This document shows positions 45,778 through 57,756 of a DNA stretch of 64,000 nt, one piece after another (the first letter of the stretch is position 1; every line of letters begins with the position of its first letter). The notes under the pieces were generated by a model, which was not told where the DNA came from, made no database searches, and saw only the letters and a program-made list of their open reading frames with translations. The translations under genes were made by a program, and so were the position numbers. Origin of the DNA: Apium graveolens (lineage: Eukaryota > Streptophyta > Magnoliopsida > Apiales > Apiaceae); NCBI RefSeq assembly GCF_009905375.1, contig NC_133653.1:58044673-58108672 (forward strand), read 5' to 3'.

Positions 45778-48700
45778 ACTCTTTCTTTCTTATCTAAAAT
45801 CTGCACTGGTCATTCTACAAAAGACAAGTCTGGCTGAATCTCGATCGGCTCGTATTCTATCACATGATTTGAATCAGGCAAATAACGCTTCAACATCGAC
45901 ACGTGGAACACGTTGTGAATATGCTGCATGTGAGGTGGTAATGCCAACTCGTAAGCAACCTTTCCCACACGCCTCAAAATCTCAAAAGGGCCAACATAGC
46001 TCGGACTCAGCTTTCCTTTCTTTCCAAATCTTGATAAACCCTTCTAAGGGGAAACCTTCAATAACACTGCTTCACCAACTTCAAATTCCATATCTTTTCT
46101 GGTAGGATCAGCATATTTGCGTTGACGATCTTGAGTTTCTACTAATCATTTTCGAATGAGTTCGATTTTCTCTTTCGTCTGCTGGATCAATTCTGGACCC
46201 AAAATTTTCCTCTCACCAACTTCTTCCCAACATATTGGAGATATACATCTTCTCCCGTACAAGGCGTCGTAAGGCGGCATTCCAATACTAGCATGATAAC
46301 TGTTGTTGTAGGAGAATTCAATCAATGGAAACGTCCCAACTTCCTTTAAAATCTAGCACACATACCCTTAGCATGTCTTCGATAGTCTGAATCGTTCTTT
46401 CACTTTGACCATCTGTTTGTGGATGATACGCGGTACTCATGTTCAGTTTCGTTCCGAGCCAATCTTGAAAACTTTTCCAAAATCTTGAATTAAATCAGGA
46501 TCTCTGTCTGAAACTATGGATACTGGAACTCCATGTTGTGTCAAAATTTCCTTTATATATAACTGAACCAATTTATCCATTGAAAATCTTTCGTTGACAG
46601 GAAGAAAATGCGCTGACTTCGTCAATCTGTCAATAATAACCCAAATAGCATCATGATTTGCCCTGGTCCTCGGTAATCCAACTACAAAATCCATCGCGAT
46701 ATGTTCCCACTTCCATTCTGGAATGTCCAATGGTTGTATCAGTCCACTGGGCCTTTGATGTTCCGCTTTGACTCACTGGCAAGTGTAACACTTACTTACC
46801 CATTCTGCAATTTCTTTCTTCATACTTTGCCACCAAAAGTTTTCTCTAAAGTCTCTGTACATCTTCGTACTTCCGGGATGAATTGAATATCTGGAGTTGT
46901 GAGTGTCTCTAAGAATTTCATCTTTCAGCTCGGCTACGTTGGGTATCCATATTCTGGAAGAAAATCTTAGATATCCCTTTATCATCCTTTTGGCTCCCTA
47001 TCTCTTCTCCTGTCAAACTGTCTCGTTCATGACTCATTACTTCTTCCTGACATCTTCTTATCTTCTCTAATAATTCTGGTTGAAAAGACATTGCACATAA
47101 CACCTCTATAGTCATACTTGGGGTACTGACCTCTATTTCAAGCTTCTCAAACTCCTTGATCAATTCCTCGGATGAAGTGATCATATTTAACCTTTCTTTT
47201 CTGCTGAGAGCATCTGCCAACACATTTGCTTTGCCTGGATGATAGTTGATGGTACAGTCGTAGTCCTTGATCAGTTCGAGCCATCTTCTTTGCCTCATGT
47301 TCAATTCCTTCTGGGTGAAGATATACTTCAAACTCTTGTGGTCCGTGTAGATCTCGCACTTTTCTCCATACAAATAATGCCTCCATATCTTCAATGCAAA
47401 CACTATAGCTGCCAATTCAAGATCATGCGTCAGATACTTCTCTTCATATGGTTTCAGTTGTCTTGAAGCGTAGGCTATCACTTTATCGTGCTGCATCAAA
47501 ACACATCCCAATCCTTTGTATGACGCATCACTGTAGATCAAAAAATTTCCTTGTTCATCTGGCAAGACTAGCACTGGAGAAGATACTAATCTATTCTTTA
47601 ATTCTTGGAAACTTTCTTCGCACTTCTCGTCCCACTTGAACTTCTGGTTCTTCCTGGTGAGCTTCGTCAACGGCGTAGCTATCTTCGCAAAGTATTGCAC
47701 GAATCTTCTGTAGTAACCTGCTAATCCCATAAAACTTCTTACTTCCATTGGTATTTTTGGTCTCTCCCAATTGATTATGGCTTCGATCTTTGTTGGATCC
47801 ACTTCTATTCCTTTATTGCTAATCATGTGCCCAAGAAATCATACTTCTTTTAACCAAAATTCACACTTGAAAAACTTTGTGTACAATTTCTCTTGTCGCA
47901 GTATCTCCAGAACTATCCTCAAGTGCACTGCGTGCTCCTCTTCTATTTTGGAATAGATCAAAATGTCGTCTATGAACACAATCACGAATTTGTCCAAATA
48001 CTTCTTGAATACTCGATTCATCAGATCCATGAAAGATGCTGGTGCGTTGGTTAATCCAAATGCCATCACTAGAAACTCATAATGCCCATATCTGGTTTTG
48101 AATGCGGTCTTCGGAATATCTTCTGGATTGATCTTCAGTTGATGATATCCGGATCTTAAATCTATCTTAGAAAACCATACAATGCCTCTCAATTGGTCAA
48201 ACAAATCATCAATCCTTGGTAACGGGTACTTGTTCTTAATAGTCAGCTTATTCAGTTCTCGATAGTCAATACACAGTCGCATACTCCCGTCTTTTTTTTT
48301 GACAAATAACACTGGTGCGCCCCATGGGGATACACTGGGTCTTATAACTCCTTTCTCCAAAAGATCTTGTAACTGAGTTGCCAACTCCTTCATCTCCACT
48401 GGTGCCATCTGGTACGGAGATTTAGAAACTGGTTCTGTTCCAGGTGCTAAATCAATTACAAATTCAATTTCTCTGTCAGGAGGTAATCCTGGAAGATCAT
48501 CTGGAAAGACATCTGGAAACTCATTGACAACTGAAATTGTTTCTAGTGTTGGAACTTCTTTGCTGGTGTCTATCACATGGGCCAAATACGCCTCGCAATT
48601 CTGACATAATAACTTCTTCACTTGAACTATCGTTAAGAACTTCTTCTCTTGCTTACTCCCTCGAAATATTATCTGTTTCTTGTTATCCAAGGTCTGAAGT

Positions 48701-48900
48701 CTTACTTTCCTATTCTTACAATCAATCTGAGCGTTATTCTATGACAACCAGTCCATTCCTATGATAACATCAAATTCTCCCAACTTAAAAGGTATTAAGT
48801 TAGCATAGAAATGATGTCCTCCTATCTCGATGTCACACCTCGGGCACACTCGGTCGACGGGAACTTGATCCTTATTAGCTAACTCTATCATTAACTTGTC
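45778..48900 (-). pseudogene. Gypsy-2 pol (protease remnant, RT, RNase H, integrase), broken
   Basis: The RT (47839-48690 and on) keeps [22 protein letters not shown] and [10 protein letters not shown] and then a stop at 47839. The RNase H (46918-47826) keeps YSDASYKG and TDHKSLKY. The integrase zinc domain (46773-46985) has His-His and CYTC. The integrase core keeps MDFVVGLP and VSDRDP, then frameshifts at ~46470; the third catalytic residue lies in another frame near 46395. The protease active-site DSGA is absent: a small deletion with frameshift occurs near 48975. Further stops and shifts lie around 46760, 46990, 46330 and 46170. The C-terminus is beyond Copia-B at 33790-33902. Confidence 0.9.
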
Positions 48901-48909
48901 CTAACAACT

Positions 48910-50215
48910 TTACTTCGTAATGCAGTTTATCGATAAAACTTTGAGAAATAAATGACCTTGCAGCTCCAATAAAACTTTAGCATTTACGGAGTTGACTGGA
49001 AGCGTACCTGCAACCACGTCAGAACTCTGAACAGCATCCTGCATAGTCATATTGAATGTCCTGGCTTTTGGCTGGTTCTTGACTGGTGCCCCCTCAATCC
49101 TTGGCACACCCTGAGAGGATGGTCTTGTGATCTGTGGTACATTTGCACTTTGAGCTTGCTCTTTACAATTGTTGGCGTAATGTCCTATCTTCCCGCATCG
49201 GAAACATGTAACTTCTGGCATCTGATTGCGGCACTCATATGCATGATGTCCCTTCATATTGCACTTGTAGCACACATAATTAGCTTTGCAAACCCCAAAG
49301 TGTTTTCTGCCATAAAACTTACAATCTGGCATTGGTGGACGATTGGGCCTCTGCTGATTTGAATTCTAAAAACGGTTACCTTGTCCTTCATTTCCTGGTT
49401 GTGGTCTTCTGAATCCCACCTTCTTATTACCCTAAAACTCTGGCCTTTTGTTGAAACAGCCCTGAAAATTACCTTGCTGCTGACCTCCTTCTGAGGTTTC
49501 TATTTTCCTTTTCTTCCCATCCTTTCCTTTCTGAGACATGTCACTCCTACTTTCAATCACCATTGCTTTCTGAACCACTGCCACATATGAAGTCAACTCA
49601 AACATGGCTACTCTGTTCTGAATCCAAAACTTCAATCCTTGCTCAAATCTTCTTGCTTTCTTTTCATCTGTGTCAACCTGATCGGGTACAAACCTCGCTA
49701 ACTCAGTAAACTTAGCTTCATACTCAGCGACAGTAAGATCTCCCTAGGTCAAGTTCAAGAACTTAATCTCCATTTGGTTCTTCATATACCTAGGGAAATA
49801 TTTCTCCAGAAACAGCCCTGTAAACCTTTCCCAAGTTATAAACTCACCTCCTTCCAAGGCTCACGTGGATTCCTACCAATAGTTCGCCTCACCCTTCAGA
49901 AAGTAACTTGCAAACTTGGTTTTCTGTTCAGTCCCTGCTCCGACTAAGTCAAAAGCCTTCTCCATCTCCTTGAGCCATGCATTGGCTTCCACGGGATCAA
50001 CACTTCCCTTGAACTCAAGTGGCTTCACAGCTTGAAACTGCTTGAAAGTCACTGCAGTTGGTGCTGCTGCTTGCTGCTTGCTGTTGCTGTTGTTGTTGCT
50101 GCTGCGTAAGATGCAATACCTGCTGTTGCATCAGTCCCAACATCTGGACAATCGCTGGATCTGTCCGACTCTCGGTATGATCCTCTCCTGAATTATTCCT
50201 TCTCTTTGGTGCCAT
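48910..50215 (-). pseudogene. Gypsy-2 gag, broken
   Basis: ATG at 50213-50215 (MAPKRRNN). I chose this start rather than the in-frame upstream Met at 50269 because it matches Gypsy-1. A Gln run (~50105-50070) comes next, then the capsid core in shifted frames (49640-50010). The frame 49635-48910 has a Lys/Gly/Gln-rich part and two CCHC knuckles, CYKCNMKGHHAYEC and CFRCGKIGHYANNC (both intact, ~49270-49160), preceded by a CKFYGRKHFGVC segment. Stops at ~49432 and ~49365 and frameshifts near 50020 break the gene. Confidence 0.87.
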
Positions 50216-50730
50216 TATTCTGGTAAAAAACAAGCAACATATATAATAATCTATCAAGCATTGTGTCAAATATGTAGCAATTCCTTAGCATATCAAATTC
50301 TCAAACATTATCTCTTCTCAAAATATCATAAACCTGCTACCATATTAACACAAGCGACATGATTATCACATAATCCTGCTTATTATCTCGAGAATAATAA
50401 TTTAAAGAAAATTGATGAAAAATTATCCAAACCTTTTAAACCCTTACTCAAAATCTCAAAAAATCAACAAACGGTGGATAGGGTTGCAACACAACCTTTC
50501 AACCTCTTTTTCAACACTTCATACCATCCCCAAAACCAATAAAATAGCAAGGCAATAACACAAAGGCCTAAGGCTAAACACAAAACAGGAAACCTAAACA
50601 ACTTAACTATAACCCAGCCCAATAACCTAAATTTAATCCTATAAGAGCTAAACTACACGAGCCTATCTTATGTGATCTTCCTATGACTCACCTATGACAA
50701 TCCTAAGCCTGTTTCAGTAACTATAACCTG
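50216..50730 (-). other. Gypsy-2 untranslated leader
   Basis: About 515 bp between the primer-binding site and gag. No ORF or recognisable motif. Same length as the Gypsy-1 leader. Confidence 0.6.
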
Positions 50731-50747
50731 TAGCTCTGATACCAACC
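50731..50747 (-). other. Gypsy-2 primer-binding site
   Basis: The complement reads GGTTGGTATCAGAGCTA, as in Gypsy-1 (initiator-Met tRNA). It abuts the 5' LTR. Confidence 0.93.
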
Positions 50748-53700
50748 TGTGACGCCCTCCAAACCTGGGGTCTAGGTTTGGGAGTCACTAGCCAATAAAC
50801 CATGATAAAATAATCACAGCGGAATAAGATAATGAATATGACCCCTTGCATGCACTGGATCGATCACAGATTATAGTATGGAACATGCACTAATATAAAC
50901 CAAATGTTATTACAAACTATAAGTCTAATTGGTTTTACAGATTATTCAAATTTTATTACAAACCTCTAAACTACTCAAGCGTCCCAAAATAGTCTAACCG
51001 GAAAACACACCAAACTATCTACAAGAACTCAACTTCCGATCAAGCCTGGAACTCAAGCCTGCTCTGGCTTAGCTGAAAGATTAGAATAATAAACAAGTAT
51101 GAGCGAAGAGATGCTCAGCAAGTGATATGAAGTTTATAAGTGAACAACAATAACAATATCTGAGTAAAATCAAAGCTGATATAAACTTTAAAGTTTAAGC
51201 GATATTTAATCAAACATAATTATGCACCATGTTGTTCCTGATGATCAGTCATGAAACAGCACCGGTATCCCGCAGCCATACCGTAAATATAGGTATCGAT
51301 ATCTCGCAGCCATACCGTACCTATTGGATATTCATGAAAAGGCATATACTGGCCTAACAAGATATTACACTTTCGTATAATAGCTCACGCTAGATCGGTG
51401 CCTCGGCCTCTTACGCTAACCAATAATAAATTCACAAAATAAATTTTGATTAAAGGAGTCGGATCAATGACATCCTTATCTATTCAACTCCCCATGTCAT
51501 ATGGTCCGGAGTTACCTCAACAACTGATGGCGAAATAACCAGAATAATTAGTTATTCGCTAATCTCAATTCAAAGTTTCACTGTATAGAGTATATCTGGA
51601 TAGTATAATTATTCACTATCTATCAAATCAAAAGCGTGGTTCTAGCAGAATGATTGCTAGAATAAGAAAATGTCAATAAACATAGGAGCATTGATATTCA
51701 ATGCGCTATCAGAGTATTTATAAACAGTTCATATATTTTGAATATGTAAAACGTTAAGCTATTCTGAATTTAGAATAGGTGAGAATACTTGCCTGGTATG
51801 CTCAATAACTTTTCACTAAAACCCTGGCTTATAACTGCTGGCTACCAACCCCGTCTGGTACTTGACTACACTCCTTGCTACTTGATTCTATAAATAAAAG
51901 GGCTATCTTAACTGACAGAACCAAACTCAATCGACGTAACTATACGTCTTGACATCTACCCATTCGTTTATAACTAAGCATGGCATTTTAAAACTGTAAA
52001 CAAATAGCATGTATATCACATAGAACGTAATCATGTCATTCATATATCACGTAACCACATATTTCATGTAACATATAAGTCAGATCGTAAAAAGGTATGT
52101 TTCAGTACGTTCAGAATTAAAATCAAGTCAATAATAATGTTTACCGATCAGATACTGACTCAAAAGGACTAACAAATCAAATGTCATTGCAATACAAAAG
52201 AAATTAGGTCTCAAAAGTATTTTTATTGAAAGCGTAATATTTTTCTGAGCCTGTACGCGTTCGTTTCGTATTAAACGGACGAACGGTTTAATTATTACGA
52301 ATAAAATAAAAATTAAATGGAAATAAATCAATTACTAATATTATTATTTGATTTTTAAATACCAAAATATAATTTTTAAAAGCTTAAAAATAATTTTTAG
52401 GAATTATTTGAATTAGTTATAAATAATTTACATTTATTTAACTATTTATAAATAAAATTAACTGATTAAATAATTTTAATCAATTAATTAAATGCATAAA
52501 TAATTAACTAAAATAAATTATAAATAAATAAATCAAATTAGATTTTTTGAAAATGATAAAAGGAAATAATTTTAGAAATTTAAAATAATTAAGAAAATAA
52601 TTTTTGGTAATTAAAATAATAAGTAACGGATTTTTGAATGTAATATAAATAATTTTAAAAAAAATAGAAAATAGATTTTTGATTTATTTTTAAACTGAAA
52701 ATCTGGGAAACAGTTTAGGGAAAGGGGTTTAGGGTTTGGGTGGATTAAATCCGGGTTTTAAACAAAAAAACGGGTCGGGTTGCCAGAAAATCCGGGTTGC
52801 CAAGAACAACACGCCGGATTTCTGGAAAACCCAGAAACCGGCGAGGTTTCAGGCCACCTCAGAGATTCCGGCCAAGCCCCGATTAAGACCAAAACAACTT
52901 GGTTTTTCGAGTTTTAAAGTCCTAAATGATTCAAAACCTTCCTGCATCCTCTACGCCAACCCAGAATCTGTAAACATCACCGGAGTTGTGATCTCCGGTC
53001 AAAAGCTTCGGTTTTTCGACGAACAAATCGGAAAAAATCGAATTCGCTCGATTCTAAACCAAATCGACTGTTCTACATATCAATACAAAGCTCTGAAAAC
53101 ATACAATCCATCTACATAGCTCTAAACATTCACAACATTCCATAGAATTCCAGAAATCTAAAATTAAAATATTAAAACTCAAGAACACGGTTTAATCGAT
53201 TTCGAACTAAAACGAATCAACCAACTACTCAAATCGATTGCAAATATCATTCTAAAGCCACTGGTAGCATCAAAATCAACCCAGAATCATCCAAAATCAA
53301 AAATGATTTCAAGAATAAAAAGCATAAAAATCGATTTTTCGAATTACTATACCTTAGATCAAGATGTTGGTATCAATAGAAAGCTCTCGTCGAGAGGATG
53401 ATTTTGACTACTAGAACGCCTGATTTGGTTTACTAGATCGATCAAAAACCGTGATTGAAGTTGCTGCAAAAAAATTTCACCCCCAAAACTGTTCTTGGTT
53501 TTATGATTTTTCTGAAATTTTTTATAAAAAAAATGAATAAAATAACTGATTGGCTGGTATTTATATTTTTACAGAAATTATATCCCAAAATAAATTAAGG
53601 GTATTTTTATCCCCTAATTATAATAATTAGATCCAAAAATAATAATTAGGGGGAATAAATTTTAAAAATAATTAAATACAAAATTAATGTCAAAATTTCC

Positions 53701-54139
53701 CAAAACTTGCGAATAATTCAAAAATACAAAAAATAAAGGGTATTTGAAATACGAATTTTTTTATAAAAATAAAAACACATATTTTGTGGGGTTTAACGTC
53801 CCAATGGGGTCTCGATCCGTCTATTTTCGAAAAACAAAACGATATTTAAATTAAAAGAAAAACCCGAATACGCTTAAAATACATTCCATTGCACATAAAT
53901 GAGATAAAACAGGTATATTGATAAAGACGTAATTAAATACAGGTCCAAATTAAAGATTCATTCATATAATTGCAGTTTAAACATATTTTAATCAATCAAA
54001 AAATTTTCTGGTTCGCACGGAAACACACATAACAGCTATAACATCTAATATCATGGCAATAATCACTTTAAATTTATAAAACACATAATATTTATTTATT
54101 TAACATATAATATTCACATAATTTTTCCCGGATATTACA
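50748..54139 (-). repeat. Gypsy-2 5' LTR (uninterrupted)
   Basis: 3392 bp. It begins TGTGACGCCC and ends GATATTACA on the plus strand. Two copies of CGCAGCCATACCGTA lie at ~51270-51325 and the CGTTCGT hairpin at 52257-52286. A plus-strand ORF at 52736-53119 is antisense to the element, is interrupted by Copia-A in the other LTR, and is not considered a gene. Confidence 0.93.
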
Positions 54140-54144
54140 ATACG

Positions 54145-55496
54145 TGTATTATTATATTGAGTATTTTACGAGTCAGGTTCGTTAACGTACGGGTATATTG
54201 TTAGCGAGGATAGTCATGCATATTCGGGCGTCTAATTTAGGGTATTTCGGCTCCCGTAGGTTCCAGTCGAAATTCTTAGCATCTCGGTCGGTGCAAAGCT
54301 AGCCAGTAATAGTTGTTAAAGCGTATTGAGGCAAGTACCCCTGACCATATCTTTATGGATCAGTAATATATGAATAATTGTTGATTTAAATTTGTGCATT
54401 GGAACAGAATGGTTTAAGTTACGTATCCCCTGTGTTCAAATTGTTTTGATAATCTGTGTTTTGGGGGAAAAGTAACTTCTGAAAGTACCTATCTCTATAA
54501 TTTTGAATAAAATGAAAATGTTTTGCAAAGTGTGCTGTGATAATATTATTTTGAAAAGAGAGAGGTAAGTGTTTTGGAAAACTGGATAAAAATGACCAGA
54601 TAATTGGATGAGTGTGCGCAAGGGCCCGTAACGGCCAGGAAGATAGCGTAAGATGCGAAGTGGTTGTGCACCCTATTATAACTACCAGCCCAGCATGACA
54701 GAGACCTAGCTAGTCTATGAGTTCCGGAATAAATTTCATAGGATGGCCAAGATAGAGTTGTCCTATAGAGATAGCCTGATCAGCTGTCTCACCAGGGATC
54801 ATCCAATAATTTTATATCTGAATGTGATTTTATGGTTCCCGTAACGGAACAAGCGATTTTGGGTTCCCGTAACGGGACAAATAGTTTTATGGTTCCTGTG
54901 ATGGAACAGAATATTTGGAAAGGAAAGTAGCATGCTAAAATTGAATCTGATATTTATACAGCACAATTGATGAAATATTTTATAGGGCATGCTAACTGTT
55001 GATATCCAGTTTTCATCAGTTCATCGGTTTCCATTTATGTACACTTGTTTTACTTATTTTCTACTAACAAGTTGTGATTTCTGTTCCTACAATTGTTTAA
55101 CATAAACTGTTTTGATTAATATTCATATAGTGGTACTGCTGAGCGATTGATCGCTCACTCTTGCAAATATTTTTGTATATTTTCGCATTGTAGATGCCTA
55201 GAAGAGGTTGCTATCTTGGTAAGGGCCAGTTTCCAGTTCCTCCTGTGTTGAGCTTCTCTGAGTGTGTTGTGTCAGACCAAGTGTGGCCTGTGAGTTGCTG
55301 TAGAATATTAGTTATGTCAGGTTATTTTCAATAAGTTGGTTTGTGATAGGTATGTAACCTAAATTATACTTGAACCTGGAAAAGATCTTGTGAAGGGGTT
55401 GTTTATATTGAAATAAAAGTGAGTTGATTGTATTATAGTGGTAGTTTATTATTGTTAATGATGTCAACTCCTGACCCCAGGGTTGAGGCCGTCACA
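54145..55496 (+). repeat. Gypsy-1 3' LTR, right part
   Basis: Resumes the LTR after the Gypsy-2 duplication (ATACG, 54140-54144). It matches 4492-5846, including the three hairpins (54834-54907), and ends GGCCGTCACA at 55496. Confidence 0.9.
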
Positions 55497-55563
55497 ATGG
55501 GTACCTCCTTCACCTCTGTTACGGCTAACAATGTTAAAGAAAGTGACTTCGATGAAAGTGATT
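55497..55563 (+). pseudogene. Tail of an unidentified gene (plus strand)
   Basis: A frame with SFTSVTANNVKESDFDESD and a TGA stop, starting right at the Gypsy-1 LTR edge. The acidic C-terminus followed by AT-rich sequence with an AATAAA at 55703-55708 looks like the 3' end of a gene cut by Gypsy-1. It is too short to identify. It could be part of a DNA transposon. Confidence 0.35.
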
Positions 55564-55892
55564 GATGTTTAGTCATTTTGTTTAGGTTGATGTTTAGACA
55601 TTTTGTTTAGGTTGAAGTTTAGAATTTTGTTCTTGCTGTGATGCTTGCTATTTCTTCCTCGTACTGTTTGGTGCATTTTATCCTCTATAAACTTTTGAAT
55701 GTAATAAAATCAAGGTATTTTTGAGTTTAATTATACCAATCTACATAATTTAGCATTAGGAATATAGAAAACATGAATTAAAACCAAGCAATTTCGTTAT
55801 TTGGTGGAAAGATAAGCATACAAATTTTATTTAGATAAATACAAACTGATAAATTAACATGAAAAAGATAATGCATCCCTTGTCTTAGTTGA
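55564..55892. other. Untranslated space between two convergent gene tails
   Basis: AT-rich, with a short imperfect repeat of TTTTGTTTAGGTTGA (~55578-55612) and AATAAA at 55703-55708. It probably holds the 3' untranslated ends of the two flanking fragments. Confidence 0.4.
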
Positions 55893-55998
55893 TTAAACGA
55901 GATAGCGGATAGCTGTTGGTGGCTCAGGCATCTCGATGACTCCCCCATCGACAGCAAAGAAGTGAGTCGTCGTGGCATTTGCACCATCAATGACATCT
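55893..55998 (-). pseudogene. C-terminal fragment of an unidentified gene (minus strand)
   Basis: The minus-strand frame reads DGANATTTHFFAVDGGVIEM and on to a stop at 55893-55895. The composition looks like real protein rather than chance. It starts at the Copia-D LTR edge, so Copia-D (and Gypsy-1 on the other side) interrupted this locus. The family is not recognised. Confidence 0.45.
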
Positions 55999-56521
55999 TG
56001 TCAGGCCTTTAAGTATATTGTAGAGGGGGGGCATGAATACAATATTAATAATCAATTCAAATTTGGTACTCAACAATGAAGAACAGTTTTTATATTAATG
56101 AATAAAAACTGATTACAATACTCTCTCAAAAGATGAACATATATCCTTAAGAGTTGTTAGGTTATGTGTATGATAGAACAATGCACGATGACAGATATAG
56201 TGTTAACCTAATATGTGCTTATATACTGCGCAGTTACACAATCAATCTGGTTAATATGATATACATGAATAAGGAATCCTAATACATATCCAACTATGAA
56301 TTGTTGTAATTAAGTAAAGTACTACACCGAAATATCTCTACAAATATATCCTTCTGTGATATCTCCTGATTTCCATCTTGATAAATACTGATATGAACAA
56401 ATGTTGATGACAAGTACTAATTAGCAAATACTGATGACATCATCTTTGTCAAACTCTGATATCAAATATTGATTGGAAAACTCTGATGGTTATATACTGA
56501 TATCATCAATTATATCTAACA
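55999..56521 (-). repeat. Copia-D 3' LTR
   Basis: Minus strand TGTTAGATATA ... GGCCTGACA, 523 bp. A TATATAAG box is at 56219-56226 (minus). It carries its own repeated motif of the ACTGATATC type (56370-56515). The partner LTR is not in the window. Confidence 0.75.
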
Positions 56522-56753
56522 ATCTCCTCCATATTGTGCACTAAGTAATTATGTACAAGCTTATAATTGATGATGTCAACTATCTAAATGCAGAAGTATT
56601 TAGATATGTATCGCCTTACAGTCAGTGTTTTTAGACTTAATTTCAATCTTGAATCTTAGCATATCCAACAGCTTTATAAAAGAAGTTCCTGAGTACATTT
56701 TCCTCGGCTAAATTCAAGTACATGTCCATTTTCTGTTTGATATCCTTCAGCTC
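56522..56753 (-). other. Copia-D polypurine tract and 3' untranslated stretch
   Basis: The purine tract (complement AATATGGAGGAGAT) lies at 56522-56535. After it comes sequence similar to the Copia-B 3' region (45080-45170), with no ORF. Confidence 0.6.
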
Positions 56754-57756
56754 TTAAGTAGATTTATAATTTTGACAGTTAGCTGCTCTAAGGTCATGAA
56801 GTTTGGATCTGCTTAGTGAAAGATCATCTAGCTCCATAAATCCGATCTTACTATTTGGATTAAAAGTGAGAACTTCAACTCCAATAAATATAGTTATATG
56901 AGCTTCTCCTTTAGGCATATCAACGGTTTGATTATCTTCATTTTTGTACTTTTGAATGTACTTAGATTTGATGAACATTCCTTTCTGTTTTCTAGATACC
57001 AAGTTCTTTAAATATACAGACCACTTGGAAGTTGTAGAGTTGATGACTTTCAGCAATGTCATAATGTATTCAAACTCTTTCCATGGTTTGTCTTGCATAT
57101 GTTCTTGTTAAATTCTAAACCTTTTTCCTAACTCAAGAAAATATAGCATATTTTCATTTTGCTTATTTGTGTCAAACAATTCATTCACAATTTGAACAGA
57201 TTTAATCTTTTATAGATTTTAAAGCTTTACATTCTCATTAATTCCTGTCAAATTCCTGGGCTCTCTAAGAATCAAGGCATTCCCGGTATAAATATCAGCA
57301 TTAGGAACACCTAAGCCACCTTTTCTGCAACCCTATCTTGCTTGTGAGTTTCCTTAATAAATTATGTTAATAGCTTCAGATGAATCTCTTTTAGGTGTTG
57401 GTTTCATGCTGCCCCATAATAACTTCTTCTTTTCAGCTACTGAAAGTTGAGAAGTATCAGGTCTTGTAGATTCTTTGTAGTCACACTTTTCTTTATCAGA
57501 ATTTAGGTCATCTTCAGGAATACACATAGACTATCCAGGTATAATCAAGTTTCCCACACATGTCAACTACATCACTATCATGTTTCATGACACATAACTC
57601 AGAAGTTTTAGGTATCTTGTAGCTTAGTTCACAATATCCTATAGGACCAAAAGCCACTTCAAACATACTAACAACCTCTAGAGTAGACATCTCATCAACA
57701 TAACATTTATCAACATACCTAAACCCTTAACCTACATATACTCCATTCTCATTATT
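56754..57756 (-). pseudogene. Third ORF of Copia-D, C-terminal part
   Basis: The open part 57098-56754 (MTLLKVINSTTSKWSVYLKN, then VEVLTFNPNSKIGF) parallels Copia-B 44590-45000 (the LLEVKS...RRWSEYIL block). Upstream, in broken frames, AEKKKLLWG and RKGGLGVPN parallel ADKKKLLWKK and RAGLGSNE. Several stops are present (for example near 57357 and 57335). A further segment at 57545-57750 (VDEMSTLEVVSMFEVAFG) has no match in the other copies. Confidence 0.65.

Larger units (their letters stand above)
12791..54139 (-). mobile_element. Gypsy-2: Tekay/Del-type chromovirus with two Copia insertions
   Basis: Minus-strand element inserted in the Gypsy-1 3' LTR. Ends are TGTGACGCCC... and ...GATATTACA on the plus strand. 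The flanking duplication is ATACA (12786-12790) against ATACG (54140-54144), one mismatch. 5' LTR 50748-54139, primer-binding site 50731-50747, gag, pol, polypurine tract 33751-33765, 3' LTR 12791-14911 plus 32485-33750. Removing Copia-A and Copia-B leaves about 11.9 kb. Pol resembles Gypsy-1 closely but the LTR is different, so it is a sister family. A sample of LTR sequence differs by about 6% between the two copies. Confidence 0.92.
2867..55496 (+). mobile_element. Gypsy-1: Tekay/Del-type chromovirus, interrupted
   Basis: Full-length plus-strand Gypsy element with 5' LTR 2867-5846, primer-binding site, gag, pol in the order protease-RT-RNase H-integrase, polypurine tract, and a 3' LTR split into 11027-12790 and 54145-55496 by Gypsy-2. 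Without the insertions it is about 11.3 kb. The pol order (integrase last), the IDRLTKSAHF and [10 protein letters not shown] signatures, the double zinc knuckle, the ~3.1-kb LTRs and a TWELES...KYPHLF tail point to the Tekay/Del chromovirus lineage. Sampled LTR stretches differ by about 6%. Many stops make it non-autonomous. The outer target duplication is lost because the 5' end is truncated. Confidence 0.9.
55999..57756 (-). mobile_element. Copia-D: decayed SIRE-type Copia (3' part)
   Basis: Minus-strand 3' LTR (55999-56521), a purine-rich tract after it, and the end of a third ORF homologous to that of Copia-B. The upstream part is cut by LTR-E, and whatever follows at 62985 is not recognisable as gag or pol. 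More decayed than the other copies. Confidence 0.75.

Noticed and set aside
52736..53119. 127-codon plus-strand ORF in the Gypsy-2 5' LTR
   Set aside because: Antisense to the element, no recognisable domain, and not intact in the other LTR.
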